The position numbers were made by a program, and so were the translations under genes. The notes under the pieces were generated by a model, which saw only the letters and a program-made list of their open reading frames with translations, was not told where the DNA came from and did no database searches. 60,157 nucleotides of DNA, taken from Nonomuraea ceibae. Its GTDB lineage: Bacteria > Actinomycetota > Actinomycetes > Streptosporangiales > Streptosporangiaceae. The DNA is taken from assembly GCF_019396325.1 (NCBI RefSeq), contig NZ_JAHKRO010000054.1, positions 1 to 60,157 on the forward strand. Reading direction: 5' to 3'. Numbering within the stretch: position 1 is the first letter of the stretch; each line of letters opens with the position of its first letter. Below are positions 41,211-48,842 of the stretch, piece after piece.

Positions 41211-41491
41211 TAACCGGCCGCCCGGTACCGGTCCTGGTACCACCGGCAGGGGGCGAGCCCGGTGTACTGGCCGTTCACGGCGGCGTCCTCGAAGGCCACC
41301 TCGCAGGCGGCCAGGGTGTCGTAGCGGCTGGACCAGTACCAGTCCGGCGGCACCGGCGCGAGGGCGTGGCCTCCGGCCGAGGCCGGCGTGGCCTCGGCCA
41401 CGGAAGCGGAGGCGGGCGCCGCCCCGGCCAGCACGGCGGCGCCCAGCGCGGCCGCGACCAGGGCTGCGCCGGACAAGCTGCGGATCTTCAC
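41186..41491 (-). CDS. Small secreted protein of unknown function
   Basis: This 101-residue protein has a clean Sec signal peptide (hydrophobic core, APASAS cleavage region near residue 29). The mature part is about 70 residues with two cysteines, PPDWYWSSRYDTLAACEVAFEDAAVNG and APCRWYQDRYRAAGYYFLM. The Trp/Tyr-rich mature domain with two Cys suggests a small disulfide-linked exported protein. GAGGAGC precedes the start. The gene end overlaps the DUF6223-like gene by 25 nt. Confidence 0.72.
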   Translation of the reverse strand: MKIRSLSGAALVAAALGAAVLAGAAPASASVAEATPASAGGHALAPVPPDWYWSSRYDTLAACEVAFEDAAVNGQYTGLAPCRWYQDRYRAAGYYFLMYIP

Positions 41492-41567
41492 GGAGGCTCC
41501 TCACGGTCGGGTGGGAGAACACCTTCAGATGAGCACCGATCGCCGGCCACGGGGAGCCCTCGCTTTT

Positions 41568-41586
41568 CCATACTTCCGCCGTATGG
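41568..41586. promoter_or_regulatory. Palindrome upstream of the small secreted protein gene
   Basis: CCATAC-N7-GTATGG (41568-41573 and 41581-41586) ends 3 bp before the end of the MFS gene and lies 76 bp upstream of the minus-strand secreted protein start. It could be an operator or a weak terminator hairpin for the MFS gene. Confidence 0.35.
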
Positions 41587-41589
41587 GGC

Positions 41590-42846
41590 TCAGGTGAGGT
41601 CGGTGCTGGGGGCGGGCCGGGGTGTCGCGTGCAGGGCCGGGCCCGGGAGGTGGCGTTCGAGGCGGAGGGTGCAGGCGATCGCGACGCCGTTCAGGGCCGA
41701 GAGCACCAGGAAGGGCGCCGCGTGGTCGAGGTCGAACAGGGTGGCGAACAGGACCGGGGCGAGGATCTCCGCCGCGACGAAGGAGTACTGGAACACCGCC
41801 AGGTAGCGGCCGCGGGCGTGCGGCGGTGCGAGGGTGGCCGCGAGGGCCATGGAGGCGGGCGCGTGCATGATCTCGGCGACGGTGAACAGGAAGGTCGCCG
41901 CGACGAGCGCCACGATCGCCCACCGGCCCGGGTCCGGGATGAGGGCGGCGAGGGACAGGCTCCAGCAGGCCCACAGGCCCGCCGCGGCGCACAGGACGCG
42001 GGTGCGGCGGTAGGGGGCGAGGCGCCTGGTGAGGGCGCCGCCGAGGGCGAAGACGATGATCGCGTTGTCCGCCAGCACGGCCGAGGTCAGCCAGGCGGGG
42101 CCGCGCAACGCCGTCTGCACGAAGGTCGGGAGCGCGAGCCCGAGCATGAGGGTGGACAGGGCGAAGACGACGTTCAGCGCGGTCAGCCCCAGGAACACCC
42201 GATCACCGGCGAGCTCGCGGTAACCGGCGGCCGGTGCGTCCGGCGCGGCCGGGCCGGGGCGGCAGGGGAGGCGGAGCAGGGCGGCCAGGGCGAGCGCGGC
42301 CAGCAGGAAGCAGGCGGAGGATGCCCAGGCGACCGCGTGGTAGGCGGCGGGGCGGCCGTCGGTGACGAGCAGGCCGGTGACGAACCCGCCGACGCCGATC
42401 CCCACGGTCCTGGCGATGTTGGCCCGCGCGTACCACAGATCCTTGCCCGCAGAAGCACGGTGATCGGCGTGGTCGGCGATGAGCGTGAAGATCGACGACC
42501 AGTAGAGCCTGACGCCGAGGGCGCCCACCGAGGCGGCCAGGAAGATCCCGATCGGCTCGCTGACCCACACGTAGGCGAGAAAGGACCCGGCCTGAAGAAC
42601 CTGCGCGCCGATCACCGGCGTGCGCGACCCGTACCGGTCGGCGAGGACCCCGGCCCACAGCGGGACGGGGATCGTGAGCACGTTGGCCACGCCGAGCAGA
42701 ACGCCCAGCACCGGCAGGGGGACGTGGGACAGCGTGGTGAAGTACACGATCGACAGCGGCATGAACAGCCCGCTGCCGATCGAGGCGAGCAGAAGGGAGG
42801 CCACGAGCGCGACGGCGCCACGGCTCGACGAAGACAGGGAGGGCAT
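41590..42846 (-). CDS. MFS transporter, 12-segment drug-efflux type
   Basis: This 418-residue membrane protein has about 12 spans. It has the loop 2-3 motif GVLADRYGSRTPVIGAQ and a middle cytoplasmic loop rich in Ala/Pro, and it resembles the MdtH/tetracycline-type exporters. ATG 42846 gives a compact N-terminus; the frame could extend to 42918 but would add a hydrophilic stretch. No linked regulator is apparent. Confidence 0.85.
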   Translation of the reverse strand: MPSLSSSSRGAVALVASLLLASIGSGLFMPLSIVYFTTLSHVPLPVLGVLLGVANVLTIPVPLWAGVLADRYGSRTPVIGAQVLQAGSFLAYVWVSEPIGIFLAASVGALGVRLYWSSIFTLIADHADHRASAGKDLWYARANIARTVGIGVGGFVTGLLVTDGRPAAYHAVAWASSACFLLAALALAALLRLPCRPGPAAPDAPAAGYRELAGDRVFLGLTALNVVFALSTLMLGLALPTFVQTALRGPAWLTSAVLADNAIIVFALGGALTRRLAPYRRTRVLCAAAGLWACWSLSLAALIPDPGRWAIVALVAATFLFTVAEIMHAPASMALAATLAPPHARGRYLAVFQYSFVAAEILAPVLFATLFDLDHAAPFLVLSALNGVAIACTLRLERHLPGPALHATPRPAPSTDLT

Positions 42847-42941
42847 GACGGAGCCTCGGATTTCAGCACGGGAGGTCGGGGGTTTCCGCTCAGGGGAAGG
42901 CCGACCCGCGCTAGACATCCATCAGAGGCATGCCGCAGATC

Positions 42942-43409
42942 TTACCGCTCGGCTCCCCCGCCGGGCGGAGTGAGCGCGACCTGGTAGACGATGAAGCCAC
43001 GGTGATCGGCCACCTGGTCGTACAGGCGGCGGGCGGTGGCGTTCGTGTCCTGGGTGTGCCAGTAGAGGCGTCCGCATCCGGCCTCGGCCGCCCACTCCCG
43101 CACCGCGCCGATCAGCGCCCGCGCCACGCCCTTGCCCCTGGCTGCCGGGGCGGTGAAGAGATCCTGCAGGTAGCAGGAGTCGACCCCGGGCGCCGAGGTG
43201 TTGGGATGGGACAGGAAGTGCGCGATGCCGACCAGCGCGCCGTCCATGCGGGCGCCCAGAGCGTGTACGCCCGCGCCGTCCTGGAATCTGCGCCACGCCT
43301 GCTCGTACATGGACGCGGGCTCGGTCCGCCCGTAGAAGGCGAGGTAGTCGCGGAACAGGGCTTCCCAACCGGCTCTTTCACCGGCTGACAGCGGCCCGAT
43401 GTCGATCAT
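42942..43409 (-). CDS. GNAT-family N-acetyltransferase
   Basis: This 155-residue protein has the GNAT acetyl-CoA motif A (LQDLFTAPAARGKGVARALIGAVREWAAEAG) and the motif B region (GRLYWHTQDTNATARRLYDQVADHRGFIVYQ). The acceptor is unknown; the subgroup includes diamine and toxin acetyltransferases. ATG 43409. It is divergent from the metallo-beta-lactamase-fold gene. Confidence 0.9.
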   Translation of the reverse strand: MIDIGPLSAGERAGWEALFRDYLAFYGRTEPASMYEQAWRRFQDGAGVHALGARMDGALVGIAHFLSHPNTSAPGVDSCYLQDLFTAPAARGKGVARALIGAVREWAAEAGCGRLYWHTQDTNATARRLYDQVADHRGFIVYQVALTPPGGGAER

Positions 43410-43502
43410 CCGTACACGATAGGGACGGAGGCGGCCGCCAGGGCATGACCACTTGCGCGCGTAATGGGGGAACCACCACCGCGGCGGTGAGAGGTTGGTG
43501 CC

Positions 43503-44264
43503 GTGAGACAGGTGACCGTTCTCGGCAGTTGCGGGGCCTTCCCCGAACCCGGCCGGGCATGCAGCGGGTTAGCGATCGAATGGGACGGCTTCCGGCTGGT
43601 GCTCGACCTGGGTTACGCCACGTTTCCCCGGCTGCTCGCCCGCTGGCCCGACGCCGCCGTGGACGCGGTCGTGATCACGCAGGAGCATCCCGACCACTGC
43701 GTCGACCTGCACGCGCTGTTCCGCATGCGCCTGTACGGCCCTTCCGGCGGGCCGAGGCTGCCGCTGTACTGCCCGCCCGGGGTTCTCGACCGGCTGGCCG
43801 GGCTGGAGCCCGACGTGGACCTGCGCACCGTCTTCGACCCGCGCCCCCTGCCCGGCCACCACCGGGCAGGCCCCTTCGCGCTCAGCGGGACCCTGCTGCC
43901 GCACTGGGTCGACAACGCGGGCATCCGGCTGGAGGCGGACGGCACGGCCATCGCCTACTCGGGCGACACCGGCCCCACTCCCCTGCTGGCGGACTTGGGC
44001 CGCGACGCGGACCTGTTCATCGTCGAGGCCACCGACCGGCCGGGCGAGCGCGAACGCCCGGACCGCAACCTGATGACCGCAGCCGAAGCCGGCCTGTGGG
44101 CACGGCGTGCGCATGCGCGCCGGGTCATGCTGACGCACTTCTGGCCCGGCAACGACCGGACCGCCGCGCTACAGGCACCCGGGACGGCCTTCCCCGGCGA
44201 GATCCTGATCGCGGACGAGGACCTCACCACCCCCCTGGGCCGCCCCGCCCGGGGTACCGCATGA
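43503..44264 (+). CDS. Metallo-beta-lactamase-fold hydrolase (RNase Z-like group)
   Basis: This 253-residue cytoplasmic protein has the MBL fold: VTVLGSCGAFPEPGRACSG, the metal motif TQEHPDHCVDLHALF, AYSGDTGPTPLL and VMLTHFWPGND. In the motif the first of the usual His residues (HxHxDH) is Gln60, with His62, Asp64 and His65 kept, so one metal ligand is altered. Metal content and substrate are uncertain. GTG 43503. Nothing is seen in the 178-bp gap that follows. Confidence 0.85.
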   Translation: MRQVTVLGSCGAFPEPGRACSGLAIEWDGFRLVLDLGYATFPRLLARWPDAAVDAVVITQEHPDHCVDLHALFRMRLYGPSGGPRLPLYCPPGVLDRLAGLEPDVDLRTVFDPRPLPGHHRAGPFALSGTLLPHWVDNAGIRLEADGTAIAYSGDTGPTPLLADLGRDADLFIVEATDRPGERERPDRNLMTAAEAGLWARRAHARRVMLTHFWPGNDRTAALQAPGTAFPGEILIADEDLTTPLGRPARGTA

Positions 44265-44442
44265 ATGAGTCCAGAGAGGTGGCCTGGGGATGCGCGGAAG
44301 CATGGCGGGAGGGACCGATCCTCGCGGCGAGGTTCAGGTCGCGGCCGTCGACCTCGTGAGCGGCAAGGTGGGGTTCCGCCTCCCCGTCCTCTCGGTTGAT
44401 CATCTGAGGGCCGGGGACGGCGAGGCGTAGGGCCCCGGCGGC

Positions 44443-45045
44443 TCAGTCGTACAGGGTGGCGACGGCTGTCAGGAGCTGGGCGCGTGCGGTGGGGGCGGGG
44501 GTGACGCCGGTGAGCACGTAGGCGGCCAGTCCTTCGGCCAGCGCCACCAGGGTGAGCGCCGTGGTGTGCGGGTCGAGGGCGGCGGGGACGCGTCCGGCTT
44601 GCTGGTCGCGGGTGATGACATCGGCGAGCCGGCGGTGGAAGTCGGCGTACAGGACGCGCAGGCGGGCGGCGATGGCCTCCTCGGCGAAGGCGAAGGCGTG
44701 GAAGGACTGCCGGACGCGCATGTGCGCCTCGGTGGCGGCGTCGTACGGGATGAGCTCGCCCAGCACCGTGGTGAGCACCAGGCGTGGCTCGGCGGCCCGC
44801 AGGTCAGCGCCGGCCTTGGCGCGGATGCGGGCGCTGGACAGGTCGTTGCCGCGTTCGAAGGCGGCTTCCAGGAGTTGCCGCTTGGCGGGGAAGTAGTGCT
44901 GTACGCGGCCGGGTGAGATGCCCGCCTGGGCGGCCACCTCGGTGAGGGAGACGGCGGCGAGGCCGCGTTCGGCGACGATGGCGAGCACCGCGTCGGCGAT
45001 GTCCGCGCGGCGTTGCTCGTGGTGCGCTCCCGGTCCCCGGCCCAT
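44443..45045 (-). CDS. TetR-family repressor
   Basis: This 200-residue protein has the TetR helix-turn-helix (RADIADAVLAIVAERGLAAVSLTEVAAQAGISPGRVQHYFPAKRQLL) and a helical ligand domain like the BetI/AcrR group. GGGAGG lies 5 nt before ATG 45045. It is divergent from the MFS exporter, and a pair of matching palindromes lies between them, so auto-repression plus repression of the exporter is likely. Confidence 0.92.
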   Translation of the reverse strand: MGRGPGAHHEQRRADIADAVLAIVAERGLAAVSLTEVAAQAGISPGRVQHYFPAKRQLLEAAFERGNDLSSARIRAKAGADLRAAEPRLVLTTVLGELIPYDAATEAHMRVRQSFHAFAFAEEAIAARLRVLYADFHRRLADVITRDQQAGRVPAALDPHTTALTLVALAEGLAAYVLTGVTPAPTARAQLLTAVATLYD

Positions 45046-45064
45046 CAGTCCTCCCAAAGTTTTC

Positions 45065-45120
45065 CAATGCGGTCACATCGGATTATATGGTGGACGCCGT
45101 AATCCGATGTGATCGCATTG
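45065..45120. promoter_or_regulatory. Paired TetR operators between repressor and MFS exporter
   Basis: Two 21-bp arms (45065-45085 and 45100-45120) are inverted with one mismatch and a 14-bp centre. Each arm is itself nearly palindromic, e.g. AATCCGATGTGATCGCATT (45101-45119), matching AATnCGATnnnATCGnATT. The operator centres are 35 bp apart, so two dimers would bind on nearby faces, as in tetO1/tetO2. Confidence 0.8.
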
Positions 45121-45138
45121 CGATAGGGGGAGGAGCCG

Positions 45139-46650
45139 GTGCCGGTCGTGCTGGCGGTGCTGTGCGCAGCGCAGTTCATGGTCGTGTTGGACGTGTCCGT
45201 GGTGAACGTCGCGCTGCCGTCCATTCAGCGGGCGCTCGGCTTCGACGCGGCGCACCTGGCGTGGGTGGGCAACGCGTACGCGCTGACCTTCGGCGGGCTG
45301 TTGCTGCTCGGCGGGCGGCTGGCCGATCTGTACGGGCACCGGCGCGTGTTCGCCGCCGGGCTGGTGGTGTTCACCGTGGCCGGCCTGGGCGGCGGGCTGG
45401 CGGAGGCGCCGGGCTGGCTGATCGCGGCCCGGGCCGGCCAGGGGGTGGGGGCGGCGGTGCTGGCCCCGGCCACGCTCACGATCCTGACGTCCGCCTTCCC
45501 CGAGGGCGCGCGGCGCACGCGCGCGATCGCCGTGTGGACGGCGGTGAGCCTGGCCGGCGGCACGACGGGCAACCTGGTCGGCGGGGCGCTGACGGAGTTT
45601 CTGTCCTGGCGCTGGACCCTGCTGACCAACGTGCCGATCGGGCTGGCCTGCCTGGCCGCGACCCGCCGGCTCGCGCCCGGCCCCGACCGGCGCGGCGGGC
45701 AGGGCGGGCCCGACAGGCACGGCGGGAGGCGGCTGGACGTGCTCGGCGCAGTGCTGTCCACCGGCGGGCTGGCCGCGCTGGCCTATGGCCTGTCGGGCGG
45801 CCTGTCCGACGCGCCCGCCGCCGCCCCTGCCGACGCGCCCGCCGCCGCCCTCGCCTTCGCCCCTGCCGTCACGCTCGTCGCCGGGTTCGGCGGGGTCGTG
45901 CTGCTGGGGCTGTTCGCGCTGGTCGAGGTGCGCGTGGCGCGGGCGCCGCTGATCCCGCCGTCGCTGCTGCGGCCGAGGGCGATCTGGCTGGGCAACGTGA
46001 CGATGCTGCTGGCCGGGGCGTGCCTGAACCCGATGTGGTACTTCCTGACCTTGTCGCTGCAGAACGTCCTCGGGTACGGGCCGTTGCTGACCGGGCTGGC
46101 GTTCCTGCCGCACACCGTGCTGACCATGCTCGTCGGCCTGCGCCTGACCCCGTGGCTGATGCGCCGCGTCGATCATCGCGTGCTCGTCGCCGCCGGGGCG
46201 CTGGCCGGCGCGGCGGGGTTCTGGTGGCAGAGCGGCATCGCCCCCGGCCAGGACTACCTGACGGCCGTCCTCGGCCCGGCCGTACTGATCTCGCTCGGCG
46301 GCGGCCTGCTGAACACGCCGCTGACCGTCATGGTCACCTCGGGGGTCGCACCGGCCGACGCGGGAGCGGCCTCCGGGCTGCTGAACACCGCCAAGCAGGT
46401 CGGCGGCGCCCTCGGCCTGGCGGTTCTGGTCGCGCTGACGGCGGCGCCGGGCGGCGGCCCGGCACCGGCGCACGTGCCGGCCGCCGGCTACGGGGACGCG
46501 TTCGCCGCCATCGCCGTGGTGCTGACCGCCGTCGCCGTTCTGGCGGTGGCGCTGCCGCGGCGGCGCGACGGCACCCCGGCCGCGTCCAGAGGGTCCCAGA
46601 CGTCCGGGGAGTCCGGTGTCACGTCTCCGCCGGGCCGGACTTTCCCTTGA
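45139..46650 (+). CDS. MFS drug exporter, 14-segment EmrB/QacA type
   Basis: This 503-residue membrane protein has 14 likely spans. It has LDVSVVNVALPSIQRAL in the first span, the loop motif GRLADLYGHRRVFAAGLVVF and motif C-like GGTTGNLVGGAL. GTG 45139 has GGGGGAGGAG upstream. It is controlled by the divergent TetR repressor through the paired operators. The last 32 nt overlap the DUF1048 gene on the opposite strand. The exported compound is unknown. Confidence 0.9.
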   Translation: MPVVLAVLCAAQFMVVLDVSVVNVALPSIQRALGFDAAHLAWVGNAYALTFGGLLLLGGRLADLYGHRRVFAAGLVVFTVAGLGGGLAEAPGWLIAARAGQGVGAAVLAPATLTILTSAFPEGARRTRAIAVWTAVSLAGGTTGNLVGGALTEFLSWRWTLLTNVPIGLACLAATRRLAPGPDRRGGQGGPDRHGGRRLDVLGAVLSTGGLAALAYGLSGGLSDAPAAAPADAPAAALAFAPAVTLVAGFGGVVLLGLFALVEVRVARAPLIPPSLLRPRAIWLGNVTMLLAGACLNPMWYFLTLSLQNVLGYGPLLTGLAFLPHTVLTMLVGLRLTPWLMRRVDHRVLVAAGALAGAAGFWWQSGIAPGQDYLTAVLGPAVLISLGGGLLNTPLTVMVTSGVAPADAGAASGLLNTAKQVGGALGLAVLVALTAAPGGGPAPAHVPAAGYGDAFAAIAVVLTAVAVLAVALPRRRDGTPAASRGSQTSGESGVTSPPGRTFP

Positions 46651-46945
46651 CCGACTGCTGGTAGAGGTCGGCGTACGTGGGCGAGTCCTTGATCAGGTCG
46701 TCGCAGAAGGCGGCGACGTCGTCACCGATGAGCTCAAGGACGCCCTTGCCGGCGGCGACGCCCTCCTCGAAGAAGTCGAGAAGCCCCGGGAGCAGGGAGC
46801 CGTCGAGCAGGCCGACCGGTCCGACCTTGAAGAAGTATCGCTGGATCTCCTTGTAGACGATCTCGTAGTCCGGCGGGAGCGCCTTGACCCGCGCCATGTG
46901 GGCCCGCCATTGCCTCTTGCCTTCGATGATGTCCCGGATGCCCAT
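46619..46945 (-). CDS. DUF1048-family protein (second copy)
   Basis: This 108-residue helical, charged protein matches DUF1048: MGIRDIIEGKRQWRAHMARVKALPPDYEIVYKEIQRYFFKVG, then LLDFFEEGVAAGKGVLELIGDDVAAFCDDLI. The family is of unknown function and is usually found beside PadR regulators. It is last in the PadR/DUF1048 operon, separated by 1 nt from the upstream copy. Its 3' end overlaps the convergent MFS gene by 32 nt. Confidence 0.85.
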   Translation of the reverse strand: MGIRDIIEGKRQWRAHMARVKALPPDYEIVYKEIQRYFFKVGPVGLLDGSLLPGLLDFFEEGVAAGKGVLELIGDDVAAFCDDLIKDSPTYADLYQQSVKGKSGPAET

Positions 46946-46946
46946 G

Positions 46947-47303
46947 TCAGCCTCCCAACCGGCCCAGTTTGCGGGCGACGTTCCTGTTCAGCTGCTCGCG
47001 CCACCGGTCGCGGTAGGTCCGGCCGCCCTCTCCCCCGGCCAGCGCCGCGCAGAAGCCGGCGATGTCGTCGCCCAGGACCTCGTGCACGCTCTGGCCGTCG
47101 GCCGCCGTCTCTTCGAGCAGCCCGAGGGCGCTGTCGAAGATCGGCATCAGGTTCCGGCCGGTGAAGTCGGAGTAGAGGACGAGGTGACCCTTGATCTCCT
47201 CCCACGCCGCCTGGTGGTCGGCGGGCAGTTTCCGGGCCCGGGTCTCGAACTCCTTCCATTCCCTGGTGAGATCGCTGCCTGTCACGGTCTCCCAGAAGTT
47301 CAT
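46947..47303 (-). CDS. DUF1048-family protein (first copy)
   Basis: This 118-residue protein is a diverged paralogue of the following gene: MNFWETVTGSDLTREWKEFETRARKLPADHQAAWEEIKGHL, and LLEETAADGQSVHEVLGDDIAGFCAALAGG mirrors the conserved GDDVAAFCDDLI of its partner. It has no catalytic motif or membrane segment. GGAGG precedes ATG 47303, and the start overlaps the PadR stop by 4 nt. Confidence 0.85.
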   Translation of the reverse strand: MNFWETVTGSDLTREWKEFETRARKLPADHQAAWEEIKGHLVLYSDFTGRNLMPIFDSALGLLEETAADGQSVHEVLGDDIAGFCAALAGGEGGRTYRDRWREQLNRNVARKLGRLGG

Positions 47304-47626
47304 GTCCCGCCCTCCTTGAGCTTGTCGATCCGGGAGGTGATGTACTCCCATTTCGCCCAGAACGTCGCGAGCTCTTCGCGTCCCGCGTCGTTGAGCGCGT
47401 AGAACTTGCGCGGCGGGCCCAGCCCGGACGGCCGTTTCGTGACCTGGACGAGCCCCTTCTTCTCCAGTCGCAGCAGGATGGTGTAAACCGTCCCCTCGAC
47501 GACGTCGGCGAACCCGAGCTCGTTCAGCCGTCGCGTGATGGCGTACCCGTAGGTCTCCTCGCTGCCGATGATCTCGAGCACGCAGCCTTCCAGCGTGCCC
47601 TTCAGCATCTCCGTCAGGTCGTCCAT
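47300..47626 (-). CDS. PadR-family regulator of the DUF1048 pair
   Basis: This 108-residue winged-helix protein matches PadR: MLKGTLEGCVLEIIGSEETYGYAITRRLNELGFADVVEGTVYTILLRLEKKGLVQVTKRPSGLGPPRKFYALNDAGREELATFWAKW. It is first in an operon with two DUF1048 genes (ATGA overlap). A cluster of overlapping inverted repeats lies directly upstream (47643-47689). Confidence 0.92.
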   Translation of the reverse strand: MDDLTEMLKGTLEGCVLEIIGSEETYGYAITRRLNELGFADVVEGTVYTILLRLEKKGLVQVTKRPSGLGPPRKFYALNDAGREELATFWAKWEYITSRIDKLKEGGT

Positions 47627-47642
47627 CCTGGCCCTCTTCGTT

Positions 47643-47689
47643 CTCGGTACTCTGTAGCACCGAGTACCACTATACAGCATCACAGAGTA
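47643..47689. promoter_or_regulatory. Nested inverted repeats, candidate PadR operator and promoter
   Basis: GGTACTC (47646-47652) pairs with GAGTACC (47662-47668); CTCGGT (47643-47648) with ACCGAG (47659-47664); and TACTCTGT (47648-47655) with ACAGAGTA (47682-47689). On the minus strand TATAGT near 47675 could serve as a -10. The block begins 17 bp before the PadR start. Confidence 0.6.
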
Positions 47690-47777
47690 GTGCGGCGGGA
47701 CCCGGTGGGTTTCGCTTCGATACCTACACTGGAGCGAGTGTCGCCGCGCAGCGCGGTGATCGGCAAGGAGACGGGCA

Positions 47778-48716
47778 GTGTCACGACAGGTGCGGGAGCA
47801 GGACGCCGTGTGCGCGATCGCACAGGGTGCGGCCGTGGTCGGCGAATGGTGGAGCCTCCTCCTCGTACGGGAGGTCATCCGCGGCCGGCGCCGCTTCGAC
47901 GACCTGCACACGGAGCTGGGCATCTCGCGCCGGGTGCTCGCCGAGCGGCTCAAGCACCTGCTCGACCACGGCGTGCTGGAGCGCCGCCCCTACCAGCAGC
48001 GGCCGACCCGGTACGAATACCACCTGACCGACGCCGGCCGGGCGCTGGCGCCGGTGCTGATCGGCCTGCAGGACTGGGCGGACCGGTTCGTCCTCGGCGA
48101 CGGCTCCGTCACCGGCGACGCCGCCCCCGGCAGTCCCCAGGCCGACCGGCTGCACACCCTCGTCGGCTCCCGGGTGCCCGCCCCGCTGCGCCTGCCCGCG
48201 ACGGGCGGCGGCGAGCTGGACGTCGTGGCCGGCGACGCGCCCGTCACCGTCGTCTTCACCTACCCGGCCACCGGCATCCCGGGCCCGCTGCCGGCGAACT
48301 GGTCGCAGATCCCCGGCGCGGCCGGCTGCACGCTGGAGAACCGGCTGTTCCGCGACTCCGCCGCCGCCTTCGCCGACGCCGGGATCGCCCTGCGCGGGGT
48401 GAGCACCCAGGGCCCGGACGAGCAGCAGGCCTTCGCCGAGGCCGAGGACCTCCCCTTCCCCCTTCTCTCCGACGCCGAGCTCGCCCTGTGCGCGGCCCTG
48501 CGGCTGCCCACCTTCCGGGCCGGTCAGGCCCTGCGCCTCAAGCGGGCCGTCGTCGTCGTCGACTCCGCCCGGACGATCCGCCGCGTCCGCTATCCGATCA
48601 CCGACATTCCCGGCGCGGTGGAGGAGGCCCTGCGGCTCGGCGCCGAGGTGGCGGAGGAGCGGCGGGCCGCGTCCGGGGGCATGGCGCAGCGCCTGAGGGC
48701 CTCGACCCGGCGTTGA
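47778..48716 (+). CDS. HxlR-type regulator fused to a peroxiredoxin-like domain
   Basis: This 312-residue protein has two domains. Residues 1-110 are an HxlR winged helix (CAIAQGAAVVGEWWSLLLVREVIRGRRRFDDL) with Cys12 at the position of redox-sensing Cys in HxlR family members. Residues about 125-310 are an AhpC/TSA-type domain: VVFTYPATGIPG (Thr165), then Cys184 in GAAGCTLENRLFRDSAAAFADAGIALRGVS, and a second Cys238. Relative to PrxQ there is an extra loop between Thr165 and Cys184. The fusion suggests a self-contained peroxide sensor-repressor. GTG 47778 has AAGGAG 7 nt upstream. It is divergent from the PadR operon and upstream of eno. Confidence 0.87.
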   Translation: MSRQVREQDAVCAIAQGAAVVGEWWSLLLVREVIRGRRRFDDLHTELGISRRVLAERLKHLLDHGVLERRPYQQRPTRYEYHLTDAGRALAPVLIGLQDWADRFVLGDGSVTGDAAPGSPQADRLHTLVGSRVPAPLRLPATGGGELDVVAGDAPVTVVFTYPATGIPGPLPANWSQIPGAAGCTLENRLFRDSAAAFADAGIALRGVSTQGPDEQQAFAEAEDLPFPLLSDAELALCAALRLPTFRAGQALRLKRAVVVVDSARTIRRVRYPITDIPGAVEEALRLGAEVAEERRAASGGMAQRLRASTRR

Positions 48717-48796
48717 CGCGCCGGCCACCCACACCTCGGCCCCGCAGCGGAGGGCGGCGAGTGGCGCTCGACGCGGCGACCGGTTAAGTTTTGCTC

Positions 48797-48815
48797 TGGA
48801 ACTTACCGAGTTCCA
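48797..48815. promoter_or_regulatory. Palindromic operator overlapping the eno promoter region
   Basis: TGGAACT-N5-AGTTCCA (48797-48815) is a perfect dyad. It lies between a possible -35 (TTTTGC, 48789-48794) and a possible -10 (CATACT, 48814-48819), 28 bp before the enolase start. A repressor bound here would block the promoter. The neighbouring HxlR-peroxiredoxin protein is one candidate. Confidence 0.5.
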
Positions 48816-48842
48816 TACTGAAACTCATGCTGAGGGGCGAGT

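Noticed and set aside
44265..44442. Possible small gene between the MBL-fold and TetR genes
   Set aside because: No frame has a ribosome binding site or plausible composition; the stretch looks intergenic.
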